From Mucilaginibacter mallensis (GTDB lineage: Bacteria; Bacteroidota; Bacteroidia; Sphingobacteriales; Sphingobacteriaceae): a DNA stretch of 64,000 nucleotides. Below the pieces are notes generated by a model. The model saw only the letters and a list, made by a program, of their open reading frames with translations, had not been told where the DNA came from and made no database searches. The position numbers and the translations under genes are program-made. Below, in pieces: positions 41,415-51,470 of this stretch (its first letter is position 1; every line of letters starts with the position of its first letter). Location: NCBI RefSeq assembly GCF_900105165.1, contig NZ_LT629740.1:4960001-5024000 (forward strand), given 5' to 3'.

Positions 41415-44400
41415 TCAAGTTTTATAAGATCCTAAAACAGTTTTTCCTAATTGTACCGGGTTGGTGCCCTGGCTATCCTCACAATCGTGCAAAGTAGCCA
41501 CAGGGTATTCGCTATGCAGACTAAAGAGCAGCTTCAGCAGTTTATTATTGGCGACCTCGAATTTGTGCAGGCCGGTTACCTTATCCAATGAGTAATTAGC
41601 CAGCGCAGTTATCCATGCCTTATATTCCCTTTCAAACTCATACATGGATTCATCATTTATCCAGCAAACCTTAACAATAGTATGAGCGGGCACTTCCTGA
41701 CGGACGATATCCTCAAAATACTCCCTGAAAGCCATGCTCCGGAAATGGGCGGGCCAGTAAGGCATCACCACTGAAATACGGAATGAATAGGGGTCCTCAT
41801 CGCCGCAAAAATCGCAGTTGGGATCAAGGCATACCGGCGCAAGGTCGAAAGTATTATCGCGTGGCCTTAGCAAAATATGTTCAATAAGGTGCAGACCTTC
41901 ATTATCACACATGGTACTAAATGTACTGATGAATTGCGCCATGGCTGTTTCTGCATCCGCTTCGGATGTAAAATTATTACTGATGGCTTGGTTAACGCCA
42001 TTGTTATCAACTACGTATACATTCCAATTGATACCGGTTTGGGTGATGGCGTAATTATCGGTTGTTAACAGCAGATCCATAAATGCAGGGAGTGCCTTTT
42101 GTGCCTGTGCATTAGTGTTATAGCTTTTAACAGAGGTAAGTGCGTTCGCGCCCTCCGTAAATACAAAATTATACTTGGCAGGTGTACCGCTGGAGGTAAT
42201 GGTTGCATTGCCAATACAGTATAGAAACCTGCGGAAATATGCTTCGACACCCGGGATATTGCTTTTAAAACCACCAAGGTGACTCAGTTTTCTTTCAACG
42301 CCTGCTACATTATCGGTATCCCATAGTTTTAAGGTATCAATTGTAAAATCGTGCTTTTGCGGGAAATAGTTATAGGCCCTGCCACGCTCATAGCTCATTA
42401 CCGGGTAATCCTGCAAAAACTGGATCTTATCCTCGATCATGCTGGCAAGGGTGATACCGGTTTCCTGCTGCGTGGTATAATCCAGACTATACATCAGCAA
42501 AACATATTCATTAAATGATTCGGCAAAGCGGCTCATCAGGTGATCGAGGAAACTGTTCCGGCGGTTGAGGAAAAGCTCATTTTTTTCGTATAACGCTTGC
42601 CAGTCGTTTACCGTAGTTGCTGCCGAATCCTGGTTTTGCATCACCAGTTCATTAATGGTTTTTGAACTGCTATCCTGCTTGTAGATGAGCATGATATTTT
42701 TAACGCTATCAATAAACTGGGCGTAATAGGTCTGCACCGTTGTATCGGTCGAGAACAGCTCTTTGGCATTTGCCAGTTGCGACAGAAAATCGGCCAGCAA
42801 CTGATCGTACAGCAACAGGTAAGCCTGCAATTGTTTTGCCTGCGCCCTTCGCTGATCGGTAGCTGTTGGCGGCAGGCCTGGTTGCCCGATACCATAGGTT
42901 ACCGGGAAAAGTTCTTCAATAGAGGTATAGCTATCCAACGGGAAATAAGTACCTGACGGGATAGGAATATCATCCTCATGGCCCGATAGTTTATTGTGTG
43001 CCCGGGTGGCGCGCAGCCAACGCAAAATATCATTCACCTCATCCATATTTGGCAGGTACGGGAACTGGTTCTTATAGAACACCATTTTTGATTTGGTTTC
43101 CGAAAAAACAGGTTTACATCCCAGGGTGATCGGCATACACCAGCTTTTATTGGTTTCACCTGTTACAGGCTGATCATCGGTGCCATACTTTGTCATCCTG
43201 AAACTGCGTACAGCCAATACGCCTTCAATATTCATAATCAGGCTGATGATCTCTGAGGCATAGATCTCCGTTTTTAACTGGGTTTGCTCCAACTGCACCG
43301 TATCAATAAAGCCATGCTTTAAAACCGGGCCCGAGAAGATCTCATCGGTAGTATAACCCATGGCCTGCATTTCGCTCAGCAGGTAAAAGTTTACCGGTGG
43401 ATTCAGGTATTCCTCAATGGCAAAAAACACTTCGGCCTGCACCTCCGACATATCAGTTGATGGCGTTATATCAATGTCACAGCAAAAGGCTATTTCCTCA
43501 TCTTTTATTGTAGTAACACTTACAAAATCCTCACACAGGTTACGGTTCTCATTTAATCTGCGGATAGCTTTTTGAACGATGTTTTTTGCCTTTTGGATCT
43601 TTAACAAATACAAATTCACCACCTGGGCCGTAAACTCCGGCGTAAAAAAGTTCGCAAGTTCGGCAGGGCCAATTGTCTGATCCGCTGGCTGCAGGTCAAT
43701 GTTTACAATGGGTATAAGTGTTATGGTATAGTGCGCGCTGCCAATTGAATATTTAACGTTTATAGTGGCAGTGATAATGCTGCCGGCAGCACTAAATGTG
43801 GCACTCACATTAACCGCCTTTACCGGACTGGCCAGTAATAATTTTTCAACAGATGGATCATTCCATATCGGGAAAACTATCGTCAGACTCACCTCGCCCT
43901 CAGTAAATGCACCAAATACAGGGTTTAATATTTGCACTTCGCCATTGTTCAGGTCGCCGAGCTGGTCGTCATCATCCAGATCAAGCAATACCTGGTACAA
44001 ACCCGACAGGTAAACCGGGTGAGGCGTTACAGTATAGGATAATGTATCTGCGCTACAATCGGCATATATGGGTACTTCATTTACCGCGATGTTTACACCG
44101 TTAACCGTGTTATAATCAACCGCTGTAAGCCAGGCATTCTCTACCCCAACAATATCGATCAGCAGCTTGCGGTAATCATCAATAGTTAATGGCGATTGGG
44201 TGAGGATATTTTTTGCGGTGTATAGTGTTTGCGTATCGGGGATGGTGCCATCGGGATTGGTAAGCAAATCCTGCATGGGCAGGTCGATGCGATAGCCCAG
44301 CTCGGTAATGGCATAGCATAGGGCCTCCATAATGGTTATACCGGGGTCATGCTCATTGTAGTCCGTCCAGTACTTATGGCTCAGCTCCTCAATATAATGC

Positions 44401-44477
44401 AAACCTTTTGCACGGAGGGCAGCATAGTCCTGATCGGTAGTTAGTACCGGGTTTTTATCTATAAAGTCTTTATCCAT
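41415..44477 (-). CDS. baseplate wedge protein (Afp12/gp6-like)
   Basis: 1020-aa structural protein. The opening HYIEELSHKYWTDYNEHDPGITIMEALCYAITELGYR is a strong marker of large baseplate proteins of contractile systems (WTDYxxxDPGxTxxE). It contains internal segments on baseplate-J-like folds. Near the C-terminus HLIEHILLRPR and a CDFCG motif occur. Together with the next upstream protein it would form the wedge around the spike. It overlaps the Afp11-like gene by 8 bp (44470-44477), implying coupled translation and roughly equal production. Confidence 0.88.
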   Translation of the reverse strand: MDKDFIDKNPVLTTDQDYAALRAKGLHYIEELSHKYWTDYNEHDPGITIMEALCYAITELGYRIDLPMQDLLTNPDGTIPDTQTLYTAKNILTQSPLTIDDYRKLLIDIVGVENAWLTAVDYNTVNGVNIAVNEVPIYADCSADTLSYTVTPHPVYLSGLYQVLLDLDDDDQLGDLNNGEVQILNPVFGAFTEGEVSLTIVFPIWNDPSVEKLLLASPVKAVNVSATFSAAGSIITATINVKYSIGSAHYTITLIPIVNIDLQPADQTIGPAELANFFTPEFTAQVVNLYLLKIQKAKNIVQKAIRRLNENRNLCEDFVSVTTIKDEEIAFCCDIDITPSTDMSEVQAEVFFAIEEYLNPPVNFYLLSEMQAMGYTTDEIFSGPVLKHGFIDTVQLEQTQLKTEIYASEIISLIMNIEGVLAVRSFRMTKYGTDDQPVTGETNKSWCMPITLGCKPVFSETKSKMVFYKNQFPYLPNMDEVNDILRWLRATRAHNKLSGHEDDIPIPSGTYFPLDSYTSIEELFPVTYGIGQPGLPPTATDQRRAQAKQLQAYLLLYDQLLADFLSQLANAKELFSTDTTVQTYYAQFIDSVKNIMLIYKQDSSSKTINELVMQNQDSAATTVNDWQALYEKNELFLNRRNSFLDHLMSRFAESFNEYVLLMYSLDYTTQQETGITLASMIEDKIQFLQDYPVMSYERGRAYNYFPQKHDFTIDTLKLWDTDNVAGVERKLSHLGGFKSNIPGVEAYFRRFLYCIGNATITSSGTPAKYNFVFTEGANALTSVKSYNTNAQAQKALPAFMDLLLTTDNYAITQTGINWNVYVVDNNGVNQAISNNFTSEADAETAMAQFISTFSTMCDNEGLHLIEHILLRPRDNTFDLAPVCLDPNCDFCGDEDPYSFRISVVMPYWPAHFRSMAFREYFEDIVRQEVPAHTIVKVCWINDESMYEFEREYKAWITALANYSLDKVTGLHKFEVANNKLLKLLFSLHSEYPVATLHDCEDSQGTNPVQLGKTVLGSYKT

Positions 44478-47400
44478 TGCAATCGCATTTATCGCCAGGT
44501 GTTATCTTGTGTTTTACCTTAGTTTTCTCGTTATAGTACGATACGATGATCGACCGTGCCGTACTTGGCACCGCTTCTTCAATATCTTTTTGTATAGAGA
44601 TGACAGTATCGCCATCGCGTATAATGTGGCTCATCTTAAAGCAGGTAACATGATCCACATAAGTCCGCTCTTCAACAAAATTCAGCACTACCGATTTTTC
44701 AACCGTGTTGCCAAACTCAATAGCCTGTGGGTTGCCAAAAGCCCAGGGTGTTAAAAACTGTTCTATATCGTTATTTAACTGGGTAACATAAAAGCTCGGA
44801 TCCGACAAGCCAATGAACACCACATGAAACTTAAACTGCACCTCCTCAAACTGCGGGTTGGTAACATCCAACTGCACAAATGGCGATGTTAAAGTGGCCA
44901 GGTAGGTCTGTATTTTTGTAAGCAGCCCGATACTGGTATACGGTCTGAGCGGGTTAACCGTATTTATATTGGTCAAGTCAGGTATAGTGATCACCATTAC
45001 ATGCCCCGCCAATGTTTCCGAATATTTGGGCAGATTGGTGATTGTATCGGTGATCATCCCGGTATGGTTAAGGCATTTTACCTTAAAAATTTCGGGGTAT
45101 TGCTGTAGTACAATCCGCTCATAATCCCAGGTGGTAATGGCGCGTTGTTTATGGCGCAGCCTTTCGCTCACCCGCACATAAAACTGATCGTCGGTTTCAG
45201 CCACCCTGCCATCAAAGGAATTATAGGGTTGCTGCGTCTGCTTTAAAGCAGCATCGGCAACGGCGGGCTTGCTGATGGTATTTGGCGGCAGGGTTTGCGT
45301 AAACTCGATACCATCGGGTATGTCCTGTACAAACTGTGCTTTGGCGGCATTAACATCTACGGCAATTAGGTTACATATGGCATCTGTTTCATGTACTACA
45401 ACCGCTTTTATCCATAGCAATGCAGCATCGGCCCGGGTATTATCAAGCGTGGCTGTATCGGGCACTAAAAATACCACCAGGCCCGAAGTGGTCAGGTTGC
45501 TCGTATAATCAACCACCGATGTATCATCAAACTGCAACCAGTTATTGGCGCTCAGGTAATACCAGGTTACAGTAGTCATAGGTTGCAACGGGTTGGCGCT
45601 GCCATCAGATACCTGAAACAATACCGAGAAAGTTTCATCGGGCAAAGCACTGCTTAATCCTATCCATAGCTCCCCGCCATCATTCCCGCTTACAACCGGG
45701 GTAAGGTTAAAGATCGGCAGCAACGTAAGCGGATCTTTTGCTATGATGGTCGGGTGCATCTCGCGGAAGCCAAAAGGCTCCACATGATAAAAATAATTAG
45801 TACGGGCATTGTACTGGGCCGCAGTATTTGTATTTAAGCTGATGGTATCGGCAGCGGTATAGTTTACCGTTAACGCTTTGGCAATAGGATGCGGAGGGGT
45901 TGTTACATCAGGCTTGCTTACTGTATAACCCGAAACCTGCGTTGTACTACCGGTAACATAATTTACTGTAACCGATGGCGGGGTTATATTGCCGAGATAA
46001 GTGCTCAAACTATAAGCCGATCCCTGCAATTCCACCTTTATAAAGCCATCTATTTCGGTAACTGAATAATCATCATTAGCGGTAAAATCAAGCGGCGATT
46101 GTACCATTTCACTGGTATCAATGGCCATATCAGTACCCAGGCCTATAACACCCAGTTCCTGCCAGTCGCCTTTTACAAGGGTATAGCTATCCACATTGGT
46201 ACTTGCAATCGGTGCCTGCGACCATTCTATCTCCAGCGACAGGACGGATAATTTCTTTTGAAAGATCTCCTTGCTGCCCATAATAAACGCGGTGCCTGCT
46301 TCGGGAAAGTCGCCAAAAGGTTTAAATGGTTTTGAAGTGTTTATTTTACCATCATCATTCTGGAGCGACAAGTTTTTAACATCCTGTACAATTACCGCTA
46401 TATCTATTTCAGTTATACTGAGCTGTGCTATTGTTGTGTACGATGCAAAACCTCCTGTAAGCATTATCTGCGCCATGGGCAGCTCCTGCGGGAAAGTACC
46501 GCCGTGTATTTTAGCAGAATAAGGGATTATAGATGGCGCATCGCCCTCCAAGGTAACGGTCAGCGTAAATGAACTGGTGCTGTTTACAGCGATGGTATAA
46601 GATGGCACAGTATACCACGCTTTTTTGCCTGTTAGCTGTATAGTAAAGGCAGGCAAGGCCGATGTTCCGGTAAGCATTGCCGCCGTAAGAGCGGTATTAG
46701 CCGTGTATTGAAAAGTGATGTCGATCTCGCGCGTGCCTTCATTCAGGTAAAGCACGTTTGATGCCAGCGCAAAACCTATGTTGGCAGTCTGAATATTGTT
46801 TTCAGGATTGCCGAACGCGGGCCATGAGCCATCAGCACTTAAGAGCTTGCCTCCCTGCCCATCCTGTGAATTAGCGATTGACGATGCATATAATGTAACC
46901 GGTGATCCTGCATATTCATCCAGATAAATTGATCTTAATGCCGTTACACTGGCAGTTTGTAATACAATATCATCCGTAAGTGCATAAAACAGATTGTTGC
47001 CATTGGCATCTTTACCTGCCTTAAACTGTGTGCCCTGGGTTAACAGGTGCTGGTCGATATTTTTTTGCAGGGTGAAAAGCAGGTGCACATAATCCGCCTC
47101 GGCGGGGCTGTTGGTGAGCTGCAATACATCTTTGTAATAAAAATCGAGATGCCTTTTAGTATAGCCATTCAAATGCTGTTGTGCATAAGTGAACAACCTC
47201 AAAAAAGCCAAATACAAGGCATAATGCGGCGAATGTTTCGGATATTCTTTTAATACCTCCTGCAAATACGCCGGGGTACGGCTTACAATGGTGGTAACCC
47301 CATCAATAAATGCCTGGTATGCCCCTATAAATAGATTATGGGTTAGGATATGTTTAATATCGGCAAGGGCGGTTGTGCCGGTAAGTGTTATTGGATATAC

Positions 47401-48036
47401 GGTAGCAGGGGCAGCACTTGTAAATGGCGGATCGCTCAACAAGGCTATGTTGAAATTTTGTGAAAGTATCAGCGGATCAACCGGGGTAAGGCCATCGGTA
47501 AAAGTCAGTGCTTCATCGATAAGTACAAGCGGATTGGTTTTAAACTGATTATAGTAATACACCAAAGTACTCAAAGCAGCCGCCAGGTTTGATGCAATGG
47601 AAACCGATAAGAAGGTGGTATAATCCAATTTCGCAGGCAATTGACGATAAGCATTATCAAGCCCTACCGCCAATGAAAAAACAAAATCAAATAGCACCTT
47701 AAAGTATTCCTGGGCTTCAAGATCGGTGGTGGCGTTCAGGGCATTATCAATGGTGCTTTGTATATAGCTAGCATAATCCTGTGTGCGCCAATCGGCAATG
47801 GTGGCAATTACTACGGCAACATCATTGCTCATTAGTGCCTGCCAATCGCCCACAATGGCATTAGTGAGGTCATAATAATTTAAGTAGGCGGCGTATCGTT
47901 TGGTGAGTAAAATCAGATCGGCATCAGTACGCTCATCCACCAGCGGGCAATCAGTTATCAGCGCGCCTAAAGGCCGCTGTACCTGACTGGTACCGCTATT
48001 GGTTAGTAACGTGGTATCTGTACAAGTTTTTGCCAT
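44470..48036 (-). CDS. baseplate J-family wedge protein (Afp11-like)
   Basis: 1188-aa structural protein, the largest in the cluster. Its C-terminal third has the baseplate-J signature: ETDDQFYVRVSERLRHKQRAITTWDYERIVLQQYPEI, then KVKCLNHTGM and EFGNTVEKSVVLNFVEERTYVDHV. The N-terminal two thirds are long beta-rich repeats without recognisable motifs. It is coupled to the gp25 gene upstream (one shared base at 48036) and overlaps the wedge gene downstream by 8 bp. Some Bacteroidota systems carry such extended wedges. Confidence 0.88.
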   Translation of the reverse strand: MAKTCTDTTLLTNSGTSQVQRPLGALITDCPLVDERTDADLILLTKRYAAYLNYYDLTNAIVGDWQALMSNDVAVVIATIADWRTQDYASYIQSTIDNALNATTDLEAQEYFKVLFDFVFSLAVGLDNAYRQLPAKLDYTTFLSVSIASNLAAALSTLVYYYNQFKTNPLVLIDEALTFTDGLTPVDPLILSQNFNIALLSDPPFTSAAPATVYPITLTGTTALADIKHILTHNLFIGAYQAFIDGVTTIVSRTPAYLQEVLKEYPKHSPHYALYLAFLRLFTYAQQHLNGYTKRHLDFYYKDVLQLTNSPAEADYVHLLFTLQKNIDQHLLTQGTQFKAGKDANGNNLFYALTDDIVLQTASVTALRSIYLDEYAGSPVTLYASSIANSQDGQGGKLLSADGSWPAFGNPENNIQTANIGFALASNVLYLNEGTREIDITFQYTANTALTAAMLTGTSALPAFTIQLTGKKAWYTVPSYTIAVNSTSSFTLTVTLEGDAPSIIPYSAKIHGGTFPQELPMAQIMLTGGFASYTTIAQLSITEIDIAVIVQDVKNLSLQNDDGKINTSKPFKPFGDFPEAGTAFIMGSKEIFQKKLSVLSLEIEWSQAPIASTNVDSYTLVKGDWQELGVIGLGTDMAIDTSEMVQSPLDFTANDDYSVTEIDGFIKVELQGSAYSLSTYLGNITPPSVTVNYVTGSTTQVSGYTVSKPDVTTPPHPIAKALTVNYTAADTISLNTNTAAQYNARTNYFYHVEPFGFREMHPTIIAKDPLTLLPIFNLTPVVSGNDGGELWIGLSSALPDETFSVLFQVSDGSANPLQPMTTVTWYYLSANNWLQFDDTSVVDYTSNLTTSGLVVFLVPDTATLDNTRADAALLWIKAVVVHETDAICNLIAVDVNAAKAQFVQDIPDGIEFTQTLPPNTISKPAVADAALKQTQQPYNSFDGRVAETDDQFYVRVSERLRHKQRAITTWDYERIVLQQYPEIFKVKCLNHTGMITDTITNLPKYSETLAGHVMVITIPDLTNINTVNPLRPYTSIGLLTKIQTYLATLTSPFVQLDVTNPQFEEVQFKFHVVFIGLSDPSFYVTQLNNDIEQFLTPWAFGNPQAIEFGNTVEKSVVLNFVEERTYVDHVTCFKMSHIIRDGDTVISIQKDIEEAVPSTARSIIVSYYNEKTKVKHKITPGDKCDCNG

Positions 48037-48443
48037 TAATTTAGTTCTGTTCCTTCTCTTTTATAAAAAGGATATACAAAATTGAACCTTGAATTTGTAG
48101 TGCGCACCGTATAACTGATGTTGATTATGATGATCCCCTCTGCATCCTGACTGTCATCTATCAACAAACTATTCAGGTCTATTCGCGCCTCATAATAAAG
48201 TATGGCGGTGCGTATCATTTCACTTATATAGCTTTTAAAGGTGGTGTTCATCGGCTCAAAAAGCATTTCGTTAAGGTTGCAGCCATAATCGGGTAGCATA
48301 ACGCGTTCGCCTTTTCGAGTTGATAGTAGTATTTGCAGACTGAGCTGTATATCAGCTTCATCGCTGCTCATGGCTACCTTATTGGTCGCATTATCAAACG
48401 TTGGCGGGAAACCCCAGCCTGTTCCTAAAAAATCCGTGTTCAT
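48036..48443 (-). CDS. gp25-like baseplate protein (Afp9-like)
   Basis: 135-aa member of the GPW/gp25 family, which caps the inner baseplate and starts sheath assembly. It starts FLGTGWGFPPTFD and has the family motif RKGERVMLPDYGCNLNEMLFEP. Length fits the family. It lies 1 bp after the PAAR gene and shares one base with the next wedge gene. Confidence 0.93.
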   Translation of the reverse strand: MNTDFLGTGWGFPPTFDNATNKVAMSSDEADIQLSLQILLSTRKGERVMLPDYGCNLNEMLFEPMNTTFKSYISEMIRTAILYYEARIDLNSLLIDDSQDAEGIIIINISYTVRTTNSRFNFVYPFYKREGTELN

Positions 48444-48444
48444 T

Positions 48445-48735
48445 TTAGCCTCCTATAATTACTGTTGGACATCCTAAAACTATTGTACCGCCGTGCGCGG
48501 TTGTATCACCCATGCGGGCCGCTGGTTTACCGCCAATTAATACCGTTGATGAACCCATGGCAATAACATCAGGCGGACCGGCACAAACACACATATCACC
48601 AACACAGGCCGCAGGTAAACCACCGATTAACACCGTTGGGCTACATGGCGGCAACACAGGGCCACCCACATGTGGTACCGGCCCGGTAAACATTGGGCAA
48701 ACGTGCATATCTGAAACCCGTGCTGCAAATGGCAT
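48445..48735 (-). CDS. PAAR-domain spike tip protein (Afp10-like)
   Basis: 96-aa PAAR protein. Repeats rich in P, G and H (MHVCPMFTGPVPHVGGPVLPP, VLIGGLPAACVGDMCVCAGPPD, VLIGGKPAARMGDTTAHGG) build a sharp beta cone that binds a metal ion through His/Cys at the tip. It has no extra toxin domain. It sits on the end of the VgrG-like spike encoded 14 bp upstream. Confidence 0.95.
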   Translation of the reverse strand: MPFAARVSDMHVCPMFTGPVPHVGGPVLPPCSPTVLIGGLPAACVGDMCVCAGPPDVIAMGSSTVLIGGKPAARMGDTTAHGGTIVLGCPTVIIGG

Positions 48736-48749
48736 AATTTTTCTTTGTT

Positions 48750-50546
48750 TTAATTGATCATTACAACCCCACCCTTTATTGTTGCCGTGCCCGAGCCCTC
48801 AACACTTACTGATGGTGCCGATATACTTGCACTACCACTCCCCGCGTTTATTGTGGCCCCGCCTGCGCTTACCGCTAAACTGGATGAAGGCGTAAGATTT
48901 ATATTGGTAGCGGTAACATTTAAATTACCGCTTGCTGTTATGTTTATATCCGCTGCACTTTGCATGGTTATGGATGATGAGTCCATTGAAAATTTATTGC
49001 CGTTCTCATCTTCAATATCTATCACCCCATCCTGCTCGCTAAGGGTTAATTTTTTACCTGCGGGAGTCTGGATCTTTAGCGATTTTTCGGAATCATTGAA
49101 CATCATGGTCATGCCGCTGCGCGATGTATAACCCTTTTGATCATTTTGGTTTGAACCTTTTAAGGGCGCGGGCTTAACACTGCTGTTCAGCATACCCAGT
49201 ACTACCGGGTGGCGCGGGTCGTTATTTAAAAAACCAACTATTACTTCGTCGCCAATCTCAGGCCGAAAGAACATCCCCCGGTTATTGCCCGCATCCAAAC
49301 TGGCTATGCGGCTCCAGACACCATCTTCATTAGCATCGATGATGGGCAACCGTACACGGATGCGGTCCTGGCTGTCGGGGTCACTTTCCAGATCGGTAAC
49401 CACACCAATCTGAAGGCCCTGTATGGCAGGCAGCATATTGCTTGCCGGTGCTGAGTTTATATCCGGCTGCGCCATAAACAAATCATTCGACATGCCGAAC
49501 TGCACATCGGTATTCCATTTACCTTCGGTGATATCATGCCTAACGGCCGATATAAATACCGGTCCGTTGAACCTGTCGCCAACACCACCAATGTTGATCA
49601 GATCACCCGGACTCAATTCTCCGCCATATCCCCTAAAACGCACCCTACCACGGCAACGTGATAATCGTGCCTTCAGCAAACGGGAGTCAGCGAGACTTTG
49701 CAGTTCATCCGATGTTACATCCTCACCCGAATACAGGTCATATTCTGCTATATTCAACACACTGCCCAAATCACTGCTCGATAGGTTACCGTTTTCGGTA
49801 AATCCGGGTTCCGCGGCGCTGGCTGTTGCTACCGCCTGGGTGGTATAATCCCAGGTTTTGGCTACAATGCTTTGGTACTGATTTCGGGCATCCAGGTCGG
49901 CATCAAACTCAACCATGGTAGCGCCAAATACGGCATCAAGCACCGTTGCGGTAGTAAAATCAGGTTTTTTTGCGGTGACAGTGCCATTGCTAACTGTACA
50001 GAGTTTGCCATTCGCTTCCATGCGCGATACGATGAAATCCCAGTCGGTGCTGTCGTATTGTACAATGGATTCCAGTTGTGCGCTGGTATCTTCAATAGCT
50101 GCCGTTAAGCCATAATTACCGATGATCTCGCTGGCGGCATCGCTATCCTTTTGGTTGTAGAAATATTTATTTTTGCGGGCAACGGTCATTTGTACAGCTT
50201 TATCCCGGCAATCCAATACCAGGATTGGTGAACCGCTGTTCCTTATTTTTATACTGTGCCGTAAAATTATCCCGCTAAATATCGGCGATTCATCGGAGTG
50301 ATAACCCACCGTAACATCAATGGTAGAACCCGGTATAAATGTAGCCTCGTTGCTAACAGGGAAATCCTGTTTAGCCGGGTCACCATCATTAATTATGATC
50401 TTAGCCATAGGTATACGGTTTATCTCGTTGGTAAAACTCATTGAAGCAACTTTATATGTTGTACCGAGAGCAGTTCCATTTACCTTAATGGTGTAGGTAA
50501 CCAGGTCGGTTTTTTGTGTTCCGGGTAGTGTTTGGCTTAACGGCAT
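48750..50546 (-). CDS. VgrG/gp27-gp5-like spike protein (Afp8-like)
   Basis: 598-aa spike. The N-terminal gp27-like part (about 10-360) contains DWDFIVSRMEANG. A gp5-like OB fold (about 375-455) reads GVVTDLESDPDSQDRIRVRLP and FRPEIGDEVIVGFLNNDPRHPVVLG. The C-terminal tail is a repetitive beta-helix needle of N, S, A and G turns (INAGSGSASISAPSVSVEG) ending TIKGGVVMIN. There is no added enzymatic domain. It joins the tube to the PAAR tip and pierces the target envelope. Confidence 0.94.
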   Translation of the reverse strand: MPLSQTLPGTQKTDLVTYTIKVNGTALGTTYKVASMSFTNEINRIPMAKIIINDGDPAKQDFPVSNEATFIPGSTIDVTVGYHSDESPIFSGIILRHSIKIRNSGSPILVLDCRDKAVQMTVARKNKYFYNQKDSDAASEIIGNYGLTAAIEDTSAQLESIVQYDSTDWDFIVSRMEANGKLCTVSNGTVTAKKPDFTTATVLDAVFGATMVEFDADLDARNQYQSIVAKTWDYTTQAVATASAAEPGFTENGNLSSSDLGSVLNIAEYDLYSGEDVTSDELQSLADSRLLKARLSRCRGRVRFRGYGGELSPGDLINIGGVGDRFNGPVFISAVRHDITEGKWNTDVQFGMSNDLFMAQPDINSAPASNMLPAIQGLQIGVVTDLESDPDSQDRIRVRLPIIDANEDGVWSRIASLDAGNNRGMFFRPEIGDEVIVGFLNNDPRHPVVLGMLNSSVKPAPLKGSNQNDQKGYTSRSGMTMMFNDSEKSLKIQTPAGKKLTLSEQDGVIDIEDENGNKFSMDSSSITMQSAADINITASGNLNVTATNINLTPSSSLAVSAGGATINAGSGSASISAPSVSVEGSGTATIKGGVVMIN

Positions 50547-50548
50547 AA

Positions 50549-51277
50549 TTAGCTTGTAGTAATAGGAGGAAAAATTATTTTCGCTCCCGGTATTAATTTT
50601 TTAAAATCTGTAAGCCTGTTAAATTGTGCTATCTGGTAGTAATACCGGCTATCCCCATACTCCTTATAACAAAGCAAAGGCAGCGTATCGCCGGCTTTTA
50701 CAGTTCTTACATGTGTTAAATCAGGCGACTGCCGGTTTTCAATAGCCGCCAGTGTAGTTTCATTAATTACACTCTGAAAGGTACAGTTGGCTTCAGCGCG
50801 TAAGGGTGTTCCATCGGGGTTAAACAGCTTAAAAGTGATGGTCATGTTAATCATCTGACAGTTGTACATCAATGATCCCCATTGTAACTGCACATAGCGC
50901 GGCTGGTGCGTATCGCTGCCATATTGATAAACTACACTTTTAAACTTTTCATAATCCTGCATTACATCAGGCTTGTTGGTGGGTAAACCCGGCACCGCCA
51001 GGCCCGACAGTAACCCGCCTCCGCCCCTTTGTATTACGCCTGTACCATCAAACAAAAACTTAAAAGTTACCGTTTGCGGAGCCCTTTTATTTTGGGTGAC
51101 CGTACTTTCGCTCGAGCCCTGCGTGCTTTTATCATTAATTATTGAGGCATAGGTAAGCGCGTATGATTCAGGGTTGATCAATACTTCATAAACATAATCG
51201 GGCCCTGTAGCCGATGAGAAACTATCATCGTCGTAGGCTACGATCTGCATTTTCAGTAATTCGCCTGTACTACTCAT
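50549..51277 (-). CDS. LysM-domain baseplate protein (Afp7-like)
   Basis: 242-aa baseplate component. The N-terminal domain (about 1-180) is typical of the CIS LysM family (YVYEVLINPESYALTYAS, QTVTFKFLFDGTG). A LysM domain closes the protein (about 187-238: HVRTVKAGDTLPLLCYKEYGDSRYY...IPGAKIIFPP). It links tube and spike hub. Its ATG shares one base with the stop of the DUF5908 gene (TGATG at 51277), so translation is coupled. Confidence 0.93.
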   Translation of the reverse strand: MSSTGELLKMQIVAYDDDSFSSATGPDYVYEVLINPESYALTYASIINDKSTQGSSESTVTQNKRAPQTVTFKFLFDGTGVIQRGGGGLLSGLAVPGLPTNKPDVMQDYEKFKSVVYQYGSDTHQPRYVQLQWGSLMYNCQMINMTITFKLFNPDGTPLRAEANCTFQSVINETTLAAIENRQSPDLTHVRTVKAGDTLPLLCYKEYGDSRYYYQIAQFNRLTDFKKLIPGAKIIFPPITTS

Positions 51278-51447
51278 CAGCGTTCATTTTTTTCTCTTAA
51301 TATATCAAGCACCTGTTCAACACATTTAGCGATCATATCATCTGATCCCCCGCCTGAGGCCCCCTTTGATGAGGAGCCGGAGGATGGTTTACTACCGCCA
51401 TCCTGTACATTGGCTGTAATTTGCAATTCGCGTATTTCAACTGGCAT
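51277..51447 (-). CDS. DUF5908-family small protein
   Basis: 56-aa protein: starts MPVEIRELQITANVQD, has a Gly/Ser-rich middle (SSGSSSKGASGGGSDD) and ends EQVLDILREKNER. The opening MPxEIRELxI is characteristic of the small DUF5908 proteins found beside tube genes in Bacteroidota contractile systems. It lies between the tube gene (23 bp gap) and the LysM gene (1-base overlap). Its role is unknown; the short helix at the C-terminus suggests a structural clip or chaperone. Confidence 0.85.
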   Translation of the reverse strand: MPVEIRELQITANVQDGGSKPSSGSSSKGASGGGSDDMIAKCVEQVLDILREKNER

Positions 51448-51470
51448 GGCATTAATTGGTTATGTACATT

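Noticed and set aside
48754..49848. Plus-strand frames opposite the VgrG-like spike
   Set aside because: These are shadows of the repetitive spike gene; the minus-strand product matches spike architecture throughout.
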